Assembly (NCBI RefSeq): GCF_000002425.4
Contig: NC_037264.1
Coordinates: 7,022,475 to 7,086,474 of the forward strand
From: Physcomitrium patens
Taxonomy: Eukaryota; Streptophyta; Bryopsida; Funariales; Funariaceae
Direction of reading: 5' to 3'
DNA length: 64,000 bases
The position numbers were made by a program, and so were the translations under genes. Within the stretch, counting starts at the first letter, position 1, and every line of letters begins with the position of its first letter. Under the pieces are notes generated by a model. It had not been told where the DNA came from. It made no database searches and saw only the letters and a program-made list of their open reading frames with translations. Positions 45,410-57,680 of this stretch are shown in pieces.

Positions 45410-47504
45410 TAGGTCTCTTTAAATCAAGGCTTTTTTCCAAAGAATTCTAATTTCTTTAGAATAAGCTTAGTAAGATGTCATAAAATAAGGCCCCAATGGT
45501 ATTTCTTTGTACAATAAAAAGAGACACTATATGTTGTAATTCATGTAGAGGAATACCAATCTATAATTACAACAGTCACGTCAGAGTATGCATGTCAAAT
45601 TCACTATGGCAAATGAATTGCACATCCCTTGAAAATCCTTTATAGAGACAAAGTTTGGCCTTGTTTTGAATCCACAAGATGAAAACACCGATCAAGTTCT
45701 ATTAGCTCAGTGCTTGTTTTGTGAGAAGCTTATTCATGAAGAGGTCAATTTCATGAGGTGTAAGTGGAAGTAGATAATGAATGTGAAAAATATTTTTAAT
45801 TTATTTCTACACATATAACATTATCGCACATATGAAGTCGCAGCATGCCAAAGTATGGGCAAAATATAACGTCCTTTCAAATGCATCAAAGAAGTAGTTT
45901 TTTGACCAAGTGAATTTCAAAAATATACTCACATCTCATTTTAAGATCAAGAAGGTACTTATATTCACAATCAATGAAGACATTGTAGATGTGGTTATTA
46001 ATAACATATTATTTAAGCGGATAATAAGAAATTTGCATCAACTAATGAATGAGTATTGTTAATTTTTGAATTATTCAAAAATGAAAACAACAACCAAGTT
46101 GAACTCAATGAAGAGCAAGATCTGAACCATAAAGTGTACAAGGTAGAAATCAATTCTTTGTGATTGTTTAGTCTTGTAATTGGCTTTGTCTCTTATGGAG
46201 CCTCATTCCAAATGACAACACATCTTATGAATATTACAAAGATTGTATCACATATAAATTACTTTAATGGATGTAGTGATGACTATATAGTTTTTTTATA
46301 AGAGTAGTTTGTGTTGTGAATTTACAAAAAATCACTGAATTCCTTCATATATAGTGGACATTTTTGCTTGCTCTTAATTTGGTTCAAAAGAAAGCACTTC
46401 TTACCTTGACTTTCAAAAATAATTCAAGCATCAATCAAAGTTGTACAACCTTCATTTTTTTTCTATTTTTCTTTTTGATTGCAAGATAGCCAAATTAATT
46501 TTTGTTGCGAGTGGAAAAGTTTTAGATGTTGTTGCTTCAAAATGGACGATACAATTAATTGGAATTAGTATAGATGACAAAGAAACAATAATTGGCTAGA
46601 TTTTTAGGATCACAAGAAAGGTGGTTGACGTGGTTGGTGATAGAATTGTATAAGTAAAGTATACTTAATATCAATTTAACTTCATGATTCAAGCCAAATA
46701 CATCAAGTTATATGACGACCAATTTAGCAATATCTTAATGGGTATCATTTGATGAGTGGCTTATATGAATGTGGAAGCTTTCATTTAAGATCAAAGCATC
46801 TTTATAATGAGTCTCATGACTTTGTTACTTGCAACCAAGGTTGTGCTTAATATCATGGCAATTTTGTTTACTAGGCTTGTCAATGGCATTATGTCCATTA
46901 ATGCTTAATGCAATTATAACAATGATGCTAGCAATAAAGACATTTTCAAAGTGTTGCTCCACAATTTGCATGCACTACAAATGTTGTCATTGTGCATTTC
47001 CATCCATTAGCATAGATTGCAGTTGAAATTAACTAAATAATACTCTTAATCCATCAAGAATATTAAGAATGACCTTCAAGCCATAGCATATGCCTACCGC
47101 AAAGAAATGACCTTCAAGGATGTTGTTGACAAGTGCTCCAATTTGTGAATAGAATTTCATGTCAAATGAATTCATTGTAATGGCTAATTTCTACAATTTC
47201 AAAAAATTTGTGGGAGATTAGTCTCTATTATTTCTAACACAAGCACTATCAAATTTGATTTTTCTATGATTGAATGGGAGAAGGACAAGTATTGGTAGTA
47301 CCTTATGGACTTCTTACTTGAAAGTATCTTATACTCTAAATAATTTAATAAAGTCTATTGAATTTGATAAGATTTGATGTTTTTTGATACATTTATAGAT
47401 GAATTTCAACCATTTTTAATTTATCTAAAATAAAACCTAATCATAATTTTAAAATAAGCTAAATTAGGTATTTTAAAAAAAAACCCTTAGTTTAAAAAGG
47501 CTTA
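45410..47504 (+). mobile_element. Decayed hAT-like DNA transposon inserted in the old chromovirus copy
   Basis: The 2095-bp insert interrupts pol and is flanked by a perfect 8-bp direct repeat GCTATAGG (45402-45409 and 47505-47512), the target duplication size of hAT elements. Terminal inverted repeats are imperfect: TAGGTCTCTTTAAATCAAGG on the left and TAAGCCTTTTTAAACTAAGG on the right, 18 of the first 24 positions matching. Inside is a broken plus-strand transposase-like frame with an N-terminal zinc-finger signature. The element is inactive. Confidence 0.85.
45590..47190 (+). pseudogene. hAT-like transposase remnant with BED-type zinc finger
   Basis: Broken plus-strand frames begin near 45600 with KFGLVLNPQDENTDQVLLAQ, followed by CLFC at 45711-45722 and, after a frameshift, IIAHMKSQH at about 45820-45846; together these fit a C2-H2 BED-type finger. 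Then come INEDIVDVVINNILF, LVIGFVSYGASFQMTTH near 46176 and LIGISIDDKETIIG near 46560, the last at the place of a catalytic Asp region. From memory this order resembles a repeated BED-finger/hAT-like family seen in mosses and oomycetes, but I could not verify it. Many stops and at least two frameshifts are present. Confidence 0.6.
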
Positions 47505-47512
47505 GCTATAGG

Positions 47513-48150
47513 ATTATCAATTTTTAAAAAAATTCAAAAATATTAAATTGTAGATGATAAAAATAATTAGTATAGAGTGGTGATTGTTTTTTAAAAAAAA
47601 ATGTATTATATTATAATAAGAAAATTTTGCCGATAGCAAAAGAATTTTTCAATAATTTTGATTGTAATAGATAATATATTTCAAATATTATTTCAAAATT
47701 AGATTTGCATATTATATATGTTTATTAATTAAAGAATAAAAAGTCAAAGATAGTTTTATATCTACTTGCAATGTTTTTAAAAATATTCTTTAAAACCTTG
47801 ATACAAATTAAATCCCTCTATTTTATATAATATCTATTGGTAATCCATGATAGTAATGAATATTGTCAAGAAAAAGTTAAATTGTTTTGTTATCTATAAT
47901 AAATTTTTTACATTATATTAATTTTTATGTCTTGGTGAAACAATCTACTATCACAAATATAAATTCATATGCACTTGAGATTAAAAGATGTGTAATAAAA
48001 TCTATAGGAACAAAAAACCATGGTTGTTTTGGTATAGATAGTGATTGGAAAAGTCACTAAGATTGACAATAAGGAATTTTTGATCTAGAACAAATATCAC
48101 ATGATTATACAAAGTCTTTAACTACTTTTTATATTTGATAAATTTAATTT
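47513..48150 (-). pseudogene. Integrase remnant, old chromovirus copy
   Basis: On the minus strand the text VKDFV, SCDICSRSKIPYCQS, SIPKQPWFFVPIDFI and FIFVIVDCFTKT matches the integrase zinc finger end and core of the young element. Next come IHYYHGLPIDII and, near the hAT junction, DNPIAK. Stops interrupt it repeatedly. Confidence 0.8.
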
Positions 48151-49480
48151 TTTTTTTATATTAACTCCAAGATCTTGTTGTATTTAAAATGTTGTGCAAT
48201 TAGAGAATTATGATAAGCTTGAAAAGCATGTAATTATATTTTATCTTTTAGAACATATAAAGGTCTCTCAAATTAAAGTAGATTGTTTTTGAATTCAAAA
48301 TTAGAAGTATCACAAGATTTAGATAGAACATTCTTAATATTTTAAATAAGAAGAACTAAAGACATACTTAATTGATTAAGAAACATTAAATCAATAATCA
48401 CTATTGATTTTATGATTCAAAGATAAAATTACTCTAATTTCAAAATAAAAATTATTTTTAATTAAAATATGCATCTCCTTATTTTGGTATAAAATAGGGA
48501 TGTCTAAAAGGGTGTGATACAAACCTTATTGTTTTCCTAATTGAACAGTGATCTTAAATTCAAATATTGATAAAAACATGCTTCAATGGACGTGGCAATG
48601 ATTTTAAACATGTGCTAACATGAAATACATGATATTCTTGTATTTGTTTTATAAAAAATCATTAAATTAGAAGCACCTTCAAAATAATATAATTATTTAT
48701 TTATAATAGAATTGCACCTAAAAAATAATGTAATCAATTTTTTATAAAAAAATATTTTAATAAAATCAACACAATTCAAGACTTAGATGGTTGTAAAAGT
48801 TATCTTTAAAGCTTCAAAACATTCTTATATTTCTTTATTTGACTCAAGTTTGTCTTTATAAGTCTAATGTGTAAGTAGATCTATAATTTGAAAAATATTC
48901 TTAATTAAGATTCAATAATGATAAAAAAAATTCTAAAAATATTGGATTTTTTATTATTTTTAGAACCTTCTAATTCTAAATAGTCTGAATTTTTTTATAA
49001 TCTATCATAAGACCATTATTTAAAATGATGTGTCTTAATAAATCAACTTTAGTTGTAAAATATATACTTTTTATCTTAGTTTAGAATCTTTTATCTTTAA
49101 GTTTTTGTAATACAGAAAAAATATGAAATTTATATTTTTATATATATTTTTAAGCAGATTAAAATATTGTTTAGATAAAAGATAAAAAAGAATCTAAAAA
49201 TCCTTAAAAAATCTCATTTATTAAATGTAAAAAGTAGTTGGTACATTTGTGTATCTAAAAAATATGATATTATATTCAAAACATCTATGCCTTATTTGAA
49301 TTGCAACCATTCATCTATCTTTTATTAATGGATATCAAATTTTATGTTTCTTATAGATTTATTTTTTTATATAAGTTTTTTCTTGATTAAATTAATCAAG
49401 AAGTCTTTATATCTAAGGTAGAAGATACCTATTCTTAATAGTGATATTTTTGAATCTTCAATAATCCATACATGTCTATA
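48151..49480 (-). pseudogene. Reverse transcriptase and RNase H remnant, old chromovirus copy
   Basis: On the minus strand a broken series corresponds to GHFEYNVMPFGLTNAP (read as GIDVLNIISYFLDTQMYQLL), the region after YLDD, and LGYIISNDGLMMDSKKVQTI (read across frames as THHFK, WSYDRL). Near 48800 ESNKEIYECFEALKITF corresponds to the NQEAKAAFEALKTSF start of RNase H. No catalytic motif is intact. Confidence 0.7.
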
Positions 49481-49879
49481 GTGATTTTTTTTTTTTTTTT
49501 TTTTTTTCTTTTGCAAATAAGATAAAAATTAGCCTTAGAGATTATAAATGGTGTTTGAAATTCTTAAATAGGTTCTTATCAATGTGCTATTTAAATACAA
49601 TCAAATTATTTTTTGATAATACTATAGATTGGTGAAAATAGTGATTGAGTTTCTTCTTAAAGATCAATTGAGTAATTATAATGACAATGCTTGAAAATAA
49701 TATTTTCATTCTTCTTTACAATTTATATTCTTATTATTAGTAAATAATGTTACTTTAAGTCTTTCCACTATTACAAATAGATGTGGCATAAATAACAAAA
49801 AATGATTCTTATTTTGCAGCATACATAAAAGTTCTTGCACCTACCAAAAAAGATTTGGTTCTATTAGATTTATAACTTT

Positions 49880-50400
49880 CTATTTAGATAACAGAAGTCC
49901 AAATTATTCTATGAAAAAATAATATTACAAGAAATCCAATCCATTTAAAAATTATAAATCTTTAGCCACAGTAAACCTAAAATAAATAAGTTAAAAGGAG
50001 ATATATTAATATTAAGTATTATTATGAAATTATGACCATTAATTGCTACATCTATAGAAATAATTTTATAGATAATATTTTTATAAGGCAAAAAATAACT
50101 ATCTATGATTTTTACATGCATGGACTCAGTTTTTTTGATTAAAGGTATTTCATATTTTTTAACAAAGTCTTCTTCTATAAAACAAGTTGAGGCTCCTAAA
50201 TCTAAAAAGGCAAAGGCTTTGTAATTTTTTGGTTGTAAAAAAATATCTATTGTTAAGAAAGATGATTGATTTGAAAAAAAAAAATGTGACCTTTAATAGA
50301 TATTGCACAAGATTCATGATGTATGGTTTTTACTATATCTCAATACATTTGTTTTTCAAAACATTATCCTCTTTGGCAATCATATCCCTCATTTTGTGAT
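49880..50400 (-). pseudogene. Gag end and protease remnant, old chromovirus copy
   Basis: On the minus strand the frame reads KAFAFLDLGASTCFIEEDFV, matching KASALLDSGASACFLDEQFV of the young element with the active-site Ser changed to Leu. It continues MHVKIIDSYF and LFILGLLWLKIYNF. Upstream, CACAAAATGAGGG matches the gag-pol junction DNA of the young copy. Confidence 0.85.
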
Positions 50401-50916
50401 TACATTGCTATTTAGATAATATTAAGTATTATATTTAGCATCTCTATAATATAAGCACAATTTGTCTTGACAATATCAAGTCTTTTTTTTGCTTAGTGAA
50501 AAATTTGAAATGATTTGTATCAATTTGTATAAATTACAATCTTAATAAATAATTTTTTAAAAACTTAAAATTATTATCATGACTTGATTTGTATTTTTTC
50601 ATCTAAAACTTTGTTCTTGGCATCTTTCAAAAAAATAATCGTTGTATATAATGACTCAAGAAATTATCAATAATAAGTCATCAATATATCTTGAGTAAAT
50701 CCATTAAGATATTAGAAAAGATATAATTTTGGATAGACCTTAACTTTTTGTAGAAATTCTCAAAGTTTTAATCTTGTTTCATAAATATTTTCTAGCATAC
50801 TAATTCTTCTTTTGCTTGTACTTATAGTAATAAGACTTTTTGAATTCTTATGTTATATTGATGTACTTGTATAAGATATTATCAAAAAAGTTTACTTCTA
50901 TTTACTTTATTTAATT

Positions 50917-50917
<1 letters not shown>

Positions 50918-50958
<41 letters not shown>
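50918..50958. repeat. (AT)n microsatellite
   Basis: About 20 AT units without interruption. Confidence 0.9.
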
Positions 50959-50962
<4 letters not shown>

Positions 50963-51784
50963 GTCTATGATAAAAGAAAAGGTATTTTTTGCTTGTGGTT
51001 TCTGCACCTTATTTAAAAATATATCATTTTGATTTTTATTCTATAGTATTAAGCTAAGATTTTATTTTTTCATGAGCTTATTTTAATGGTTTTTTTTAAT
51101 AGTTGTTGAATAGATTAAAGATGAAATCTTTTGCATTCATGTAATGGTATTGATATTATCCTTAAAGATAATTTATTATAGTTTTTTTTCTTTTTAAAGA
51201 CATTAGTCTTACTTCTATGTTCAACCATGAGCAATATTAATCTATTTTTCTTTATTATTTATTTTTTCTAATAAAATTTTACTATTTTAATAATAATAAA
51301 TAAATAAAATTATTAGTATGTATTTAAGATCTACTTTTTAAATATTTTGTTTCAAAACCTAAATAACTTCAAAGTTCAATCTTCACTTGATATATATAAT
51401 TATTTTTTTGTACCACCTTTAATATAGTATCTATTTTATAAATTAAAATATGAATCAAATTATGAATAAGAAAAAAAATGATTATTAAAATTACTTGATT
51501 TGATAATCACTGTATTCTTTAAAAATCACAATACTTTATTTTTAAAACTCCTATTAATATGTAATAATAATAATATTCTTTTATACTTAAATTTTTTATA
51601 TTTTATATTTTACATAATTGATATTAAACTTTCTTAGCAATATTTTTATTTAGATTAAAATTCAATAAATTCTATAATATTCAAATAAACAATATTAAAA
51701 CTTATTTATAAAAATAAAATTTAGATTCTTTTAATTTTAGATTGTACTTTATTTAACTATTAATTAATAGTACACCAATTGTAT

Positions 51785-51982
51785 TTGTGGATATTAAGGT
51801 AAGATATAACATTCTAACCTACCAATCAACTACAAACATATGTAAAGTCAAAGTAGCATCTATGAAGCTTCTAGGGAGCTTTTCTAGAAGGTCTTATGAA
51901 ATTAATCAACTTTTATCTACTTTTATATACTCCTACCTAATCATATAGATTTTTACTAGAGTACCCATGTATGTCCATGACA
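51785..51982 (-). repeat. Truncated 5' LTR of the old chromovirus copy
   Basis: On the minus strand it begins TGTCATGGACAT and continues with ATGATTAGGTAGGAGTATA and CCCTAGAAGCTTCATAGATG, matching the first 200 bp of the family LTR. The remainder of the LTR is lost. Confidence 0.8.
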
Positions 51983-53200
51983 AATTTTCATTGTATTTAT
52001 TTAATTTTATAGATTATTGTTAACATAAAATATTAAATAGTCAAAATTTTAATACATTATTCAATAAAAATATTAAAATATACATATTTAAATATTTAAT
52101 AATTATATATTATATATAAAAAGAGAAATAAATATAAAAAAATAAAAACATGTATTATTACAATTTAAAGAATAATTGATGAATTTTAAAACTACCTTGG
52201 AACATTTATCAAATTTCAATGGAAATTTTAAAAATATTTTAGTTTTTTATTTCAAATGGAAGTTAACTTTTATTTCTACTACAAATTAAGTATTTTTTCA
52301 TGTATGTATTCATATATTTAGAGACATTTGATTAAATTTTATTTGATATTTATTATCAAAAGATCGTAAAAAATGATACTAATGCTCCAATTATTTTCAA
52401 CACTTTATAATTTATTTTTAGTATAAAAAAATAAATAAACAAAAATTAACATGTTTTTTTATCCAACTTAATGTTTCACAAAAGTCATATAAAAATTAAT
52501 TCATATTTGTTGTAATGTGAAGGTTTCAAGTGCCAGTGCATTTACATATATAAATGAGTACAATTAATAAAAACAATACTTAGTTTTTACGATTGTATAT
52601 TATTACATTTATAAAAAAATATACTATTTTCATCATCAAAAAAAATATATTAACATATTATTATTTCTAACATATTATTTATGTATATATATATATAAAC
52701 TTTTTAATTTTGATTACATCAAATTATTTCCATAATTATTAAAACTAGTGTATATGTGTAGGCTCTTGTTACTAAGTCTACACTAGCAAACATTTGTACA
52801 CGAAAAAGTGCACTTCTGTACATTATTCTAAACTAATATCATCTATAAATAAGCCTAAACATGCATGCACAAAAGGCATTCATGGCTTCTTCCATTCATT
52901 GTTGATTATAACCATTGCCACAATTCAAGTCATGTTGCCTTTGCTGGGACTCATTTCAATTCATTCCATTACTTTTGAGAGTATCCCAATCACATTGTAC
53001 ATCCTTTCTTTGGTATGTGTATGGCCACTTTGACGCCTTTCTGTCACTACTTTTTTCACACCTTCTTTGTCACAAACTGTAGCATGTTTACTTTTCCTCT
53101 TTTCTATTGGCTTTTTTTGAAACCAGTCAAAGATAGCAACCACCCTTACATACTTGCTCCAACAATAATGAAACCAAATAGAAACTAAATACAACACCAA
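51983..53200. other. AT-rich intergenic tract
   Basis: AT-rich with TA runs. The open frame at 52794-53033 is hydrophobic and low-complexity and not recognisable. No gene is seen. Confidence 0.5.
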
Positions 53201-56200
53201 CAAAAACACCCCATGCAACTAGATCCGAATGTATTTATATTTATATCTACACGAACACACAAACACACTCAGAGAAATGAAACACACCTTGACAACAGGA
53301 GGAGACAGAAACATTCTAGTTTTAACCGGAGCAGTTTTTCACCATTCTCCCTGTGAAAGTATTTCGAACAGCATCGGGTATTACCCGTTTTTCTTTCACA
53401 GAAAGATGAACGACTACAATAATAAGAACTAAAACTGGTGGACCTTGCATGATGTGAGGCAGAAAGTTATTTCAGCACTAACGAAGCGACCTGCCGGACC
53501 ATGAACACAATCAGTTTCTGCTACAAGATCAAAGTGCTGAAACGGTTGCCTTTTTTCTGTTCGCATGTCTCAGATTTTTTTAATCTCTTCTTTACATTGT
53601 TCAGAGTGGTGTTGTGCTGTGTTGAGTTCTGATAAGTAAAAAAAAATACCAGTATCATCATTATTGTTTTGTTGGGTTGTAGGTCATGGATTTCGGGTGA
53701 TGCGTAGCACACATTCGAAGCCACACCTTCAAAAAGCGGTAATGCATGATCTGGGCTCGAGGATCGAGAAAGGCCTTGGCTGCTTCCTTGCAGAAAGAGG
53801 GCGAGAAATAGACTGTTGCAGAGGATCATCCATACTGGCCGTGGGATGCGGGTGTGTCTTCCCACCTGTAGCCAAGATCTGAGTGGATCGTCTCATTGAA
53901 TCCTGGAGCAATATCCATTTGGAGCACCATTTTTTCATGCTTTAATCGACCTTTTTCTCCTGTCAAAAGGTTCATTCTGATGCTTCCGTAGCTTCTCTTC
54001 CGAGCCTTATAAAAGCTGTGAGCATAAAGGCGACCATTCTCAGGAACTGGAAGGGGGGAGGGAGGATGAGGCGATTGTGTAAACACACAGCGCAGATCGA
54101 TCTATGGATCCATCAACTAAAGACCTGGGTGCCAATGCGGATCCCACATCGGAGGGATTAGAGGGAATCCAAAGGCCCCAACGTGCGCTGCAGAGTGTCA
54201 GAAAAACAGGGTTGAATCGGTCAATCTGATTCCGCCAGGCAAGGAAGCAAGGAGCGGCTTTGCTCAATGTCCGGAGAAAGCCGACCTCGACTTCTAGATC
54301 CGGCGAGTTGAGCTACCGATTCATGTCGATCTTCTCTTTTTTTAAAATATTTTATTTATTTATCTATCCAGTGTCTGTGAGGAAAGGACCACTATTACAG
54401 AGAAAGAAACCTGATATCGAGGCGATGCCAGAGACACAAAAATAGGATGCCTTTTAAGTTGCGGAAAATAGGAGAGGAGGAGGGGGAGGGTGTCTAGCCC
54501 CATGCTTGTCAAATATCTGCCTCGGCCGTCGGTCTCATTTCATACCGCAGGGACAAGTTTCCATCGGGATCGCAGCGCCGAATTGCGTCGATCGGGATCC
54601 GCTGATCTAGTAGTTGGGTCTGTAGCTATCCTCCAGCTACACGGGCCACTGCAGACTGCAGCAACTAACTTACAATCATGTCAGATGTGGGACGTTAACG
54701 GGAACCCAAGGGCTAAGCTCATAACTTATCAGTAATCTATCAGCAATAATATAAGCGTATTCATCGATAACCGTGTAATAGTAACAGTTCCTCTGCGATG
54801 CATCCGTGCGAGAAACGATTCGCAGTGGGGCGATTATTGATGTTTCATTCGGCCCAGAATTGCAGGTGATTGTCAGGTGGGGAGAGGGGAAGGGGGTGTT
54901 GGGGACTCGCGCCCACTCATCACGGAAACTTGTTAGAAAAGCAGCCGCCATCGCCATTGCTGGCGTGATTGCAGGCCTTCGAGCCGACTTCCCATGCAGG
55001 GCTGGGCCCCATCGCTGGCATCGCCTCGCTTCGAGTAAACTAGAGTTTATTGCATTCCAGCCAACAACTCTCGGTACATTCTATTGTTTCCTCGTGTCGC
55101 CCAATCACGACGCCGGATCTTAGCTTTGGGTTTCGTGTCGTCTCCATCTCAGGTGATGGAGTCATGTGACTGTGACGATGAAGGACGATAGATGCTCCAA
55201 GATTCCTCATGCCACTCCGAAGAATGATGATCTCCCTGCGACTCTTCTGGACCGTGCGTTGTTGCCAAACCCCATCCCCCCACCTAATTCAGTTGCCCAT
55301 ACAGCCTCACTCTATACCCCCCCTAGCTCTTTGGCTGCCTTGCCCCCTCCCCCCCTTCTCTTATTCCCTACTCCACCAGCCCAAAATGATGATGATTAAT
55401 AACAAGCTTGACATTCCTTCATAATCTCAGACTATGAGGTTGCATTTTGATTGTTTGCTTCTCCACTTGACCACTTGTTTTTGTAGAGCCCAGTTTGATG
55501 TTCTGTAGCCAAACAATACTTCAAACCATGCACTTTCAGAGTCTTGAAGTGTGATCTTACATGTGTACATATTTACAAAGGATGAAAACTTCCTTGTGGT
55601 AAGTTAAGATAATACTCAGTGCCACATCATCTGACCATTTGAATGAATGAGTACATACACATATACATACATTAGTGCCTGTGTTTATGTATGTATATAT
55701 CGATTTAAATATATGTGTGTGTCTTGGATGAGACTATTTGTTTCTTCATTTATGCATATCATCCTTTTTTAATGTAACAAATTCAGATATAAGTTTCCAT
55801 TGAAGGTTGTCGTGAAATATACATATATAGACATGGAATAATCTATACACATTAACAGTAACATTTTTAATCCACCGTACATTCCAAACACCCTGGTGAT
55901 CTGATGTTTGCCGTCCATGGTTTGTTGAAGAACAAACATAATTGTGCAGCAGGACGGGAGAGAGAAAGAGATGATAGACATGACGGAGCTCCGGTGGAAG
56001 GAACCCGAGACCTGGCAAGAAGGGCGGGGGGATGGGGCGGAACTCGCAAAGCCTGCTGCCCAGAATCTCGCATTTCACAAGCATGCGATCGCTCTCCACA
56101 ATCCGGCAGCGAGCATTTCCAACTAAGCACCGCAACCAGAAGCGACCAAGCGCGCAACCGGTGGGGCGGTGCAAAGGATCGGCCAAGCAATGAAGGTAGG

Positions 56201-57640
56201 AAGGGAGGGAGAAGGGGGGGGGGATGAGCACGAGGAGGGAGAGGAACGACGTAAGACAGGATGCATGATCCGCCTTTCACTTGTCTTACAAGCACCAGCC
56301 TCGCAAATGATTGCACTGTACTTGAATGGGGGCACTGCTTTTGCTGCCCCGTTGAAGGACAACGATGAAAACGGTCTAGAAATAGAAATGGGTGGCAACG
56401 GATGCCATCCCCTCGTAGCCCCTCGCTGGGACTACGCGTAACAGCAGCGTCATCCAGGGGCAGTCAGGCAGGCGTTGCAGCAGCAGCGGTAGTAGTAAAT
56501 AGATGTGGGTGTGGACGAGAGTTGGCCGTAGGGGGGTGGATGGCTAGCGCAAGCGGAAATGCTATTGACGGTTACATGCACCCAGGGAGTGGCAGGAAAT
56601 AAAGGAGGGAACCAGCAAATTGCGCTCCTCTTTTGACTTTCTGATTTGGACAGGGAGATCATGGCGACGCAGAGAGTGGCGAGGCAGGGAGCTTGGGATT
56701 CAGGAGGAATCCTTTTCCCCAGGCTTTGCTGAAGTGACTTTCTGCTCTCGCTACGCGATCCGGCCCAGATCTTCAGCCTCCTATTTCCAGCAGTCCCCAC
56801 TTTGCCTATCATCCCTCCTTTTCCCTGTTCTTCCCCTCATCTCGAAAGAAAAAAAAGAAAAGGCATCAATGTTTCTAAGTGCTTGCGTGTTTGTGCCCTA
56901 ATACCCCCCCCCCCGCTTTGAACTGTGTGACAAATAATTGTCGTCGAAACCGAAGTCAATATAATTTATCCCCCAATGGTTTTCTAAATTAAATAAATAG
57001 AAGGGAGAAGCAGAAGGGGGGAAGAAGCCAACAGTGTGGCGTCGGGTACAGTGTCAACAAGCAACGGTGTGAGCTACAAGCATTCCCTTCCACGTCGAAG
57101 CCAGCAGCGCAGTAGCAGGCGCCTGGATTTTCACCGCGGTATTTTGAGGTTTCTGTCTGTCGGTCTGCATGCTCGGGAATGATGGATTATCATACTGTAG
57201 CGGACGGTTGTTGGCAACATGTTTAGCGCTGAGAGGAACCGTCGCGAGCAGCTTGAATTTGGGGAGGAGGGGGGATTACACGGCTGTTCAGCAGGCTCCC
57301 AACATGGGCGAGGCCTTGATTCTGTTCCGGAATAGGACGGGGTGGGTGCGTTCTATTTCGAGGCCTTCCTTTTTCTACCCATCCCTCTCTCGTTCTATCT
57401 CTCTGTCTGTCTTTGTCTGTCTGGCTGACTGACTCTCTATCCCCCCATCTATCCATCTATCCATCGCCATGGTCCCACCTCGCTCCTTGTGCTGCACCGT
57501 CCGCCTCTCCTTGCAGCAGGGATAAGGCGATGCTGCAACGCCAGCCTGCGAGCTCGCTAGCTCCCAAAACCCTAAACCCTTGTCCCTAACCCCTCCTGAT
57601 CCTCACGAAGCTCTTGCCACAGCTATTCTTCTAATTACAT
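53200..57640. other. GC-richer island without a supported coding gene
   Basis: Composition resembles that around the host genes, with GA/CT tracts, poly-G and poly-C runs (56215-56222, 56906-56914) and CTGT repeats near 57405-57425. Overlapping short frames occur on both strands (for example 54676-54957 minus, 55746-56231 minus, 56450-56812 minus), but none has domain-like text. It could hold a noncoding transcript, small exons I cannot join, or a promoter region. A TCCCACATCG box at 54143 was considered as an snRNA promoter and rejected. Confidence 0.4.
57567..57580 (+). promoter_or_regulatory. Telo-box motif (AAACCCTAAACCCT)
   Basis: Two adjoining AAACCCT units match the telo-box found in promoters and leaders of plant growth and translation genes. 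No gene follows on the plus strand, so its role here is unclear. Confidence 0.5.
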
Positions 57641-57642
57641 TG

Positions 57643-57643
57643 G

Positions 57644-57680
<37 letters not shown>
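57643..57680. repeat. (CA)n(TA)n composite microsatellite
   Basis: About seven CA units run into about twelve TA units. Confidence 0.9.

Larger units (their letters stand above)
43871..51982 (-). mobile_element. Old, decayed copy of the same chromovirus family
   Basis: Read on the minus strand, it shows a truncated 5' LTR, protease, reverse transcriptase, RNase H, integrase, chromodomain region, ORF3 remnant and 3' LTR in the order of the young element at 10154-16521. Every coding part carries stops and frameshifts, and the DNA has drifted to very high AT. A hAT-like transposon (45410-47504) is inserted in pol. Flanking pentamers do not match, so no target duplication remains visible. Confidence 0.88.

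Noticed and set aside
46176..46225. GASFQMTTH read first as a Ty1/copia protease (DSGASxHMT)
   Set aside because: The active-site Asp-Ser is missing, and the surrounding text, the 8-bp target duplication and the inverted termini fit a hAT-like transposon better.
54143..54152. TCCCACATCG, matching the upstream element of plant snRNA promoters, with a second partial match on the minus strand near 54685-54693
   Set aside because: No TATA-like box follows at the required distance on either strand, and no U1, U2, U4, U5 or U6 sequence is found downstream.
57567..57580. Telomere-like repeat considered as an interstitial telomere
   Set aside because: Only two units are present, which fits a telo-box motif and not a telomeric array.
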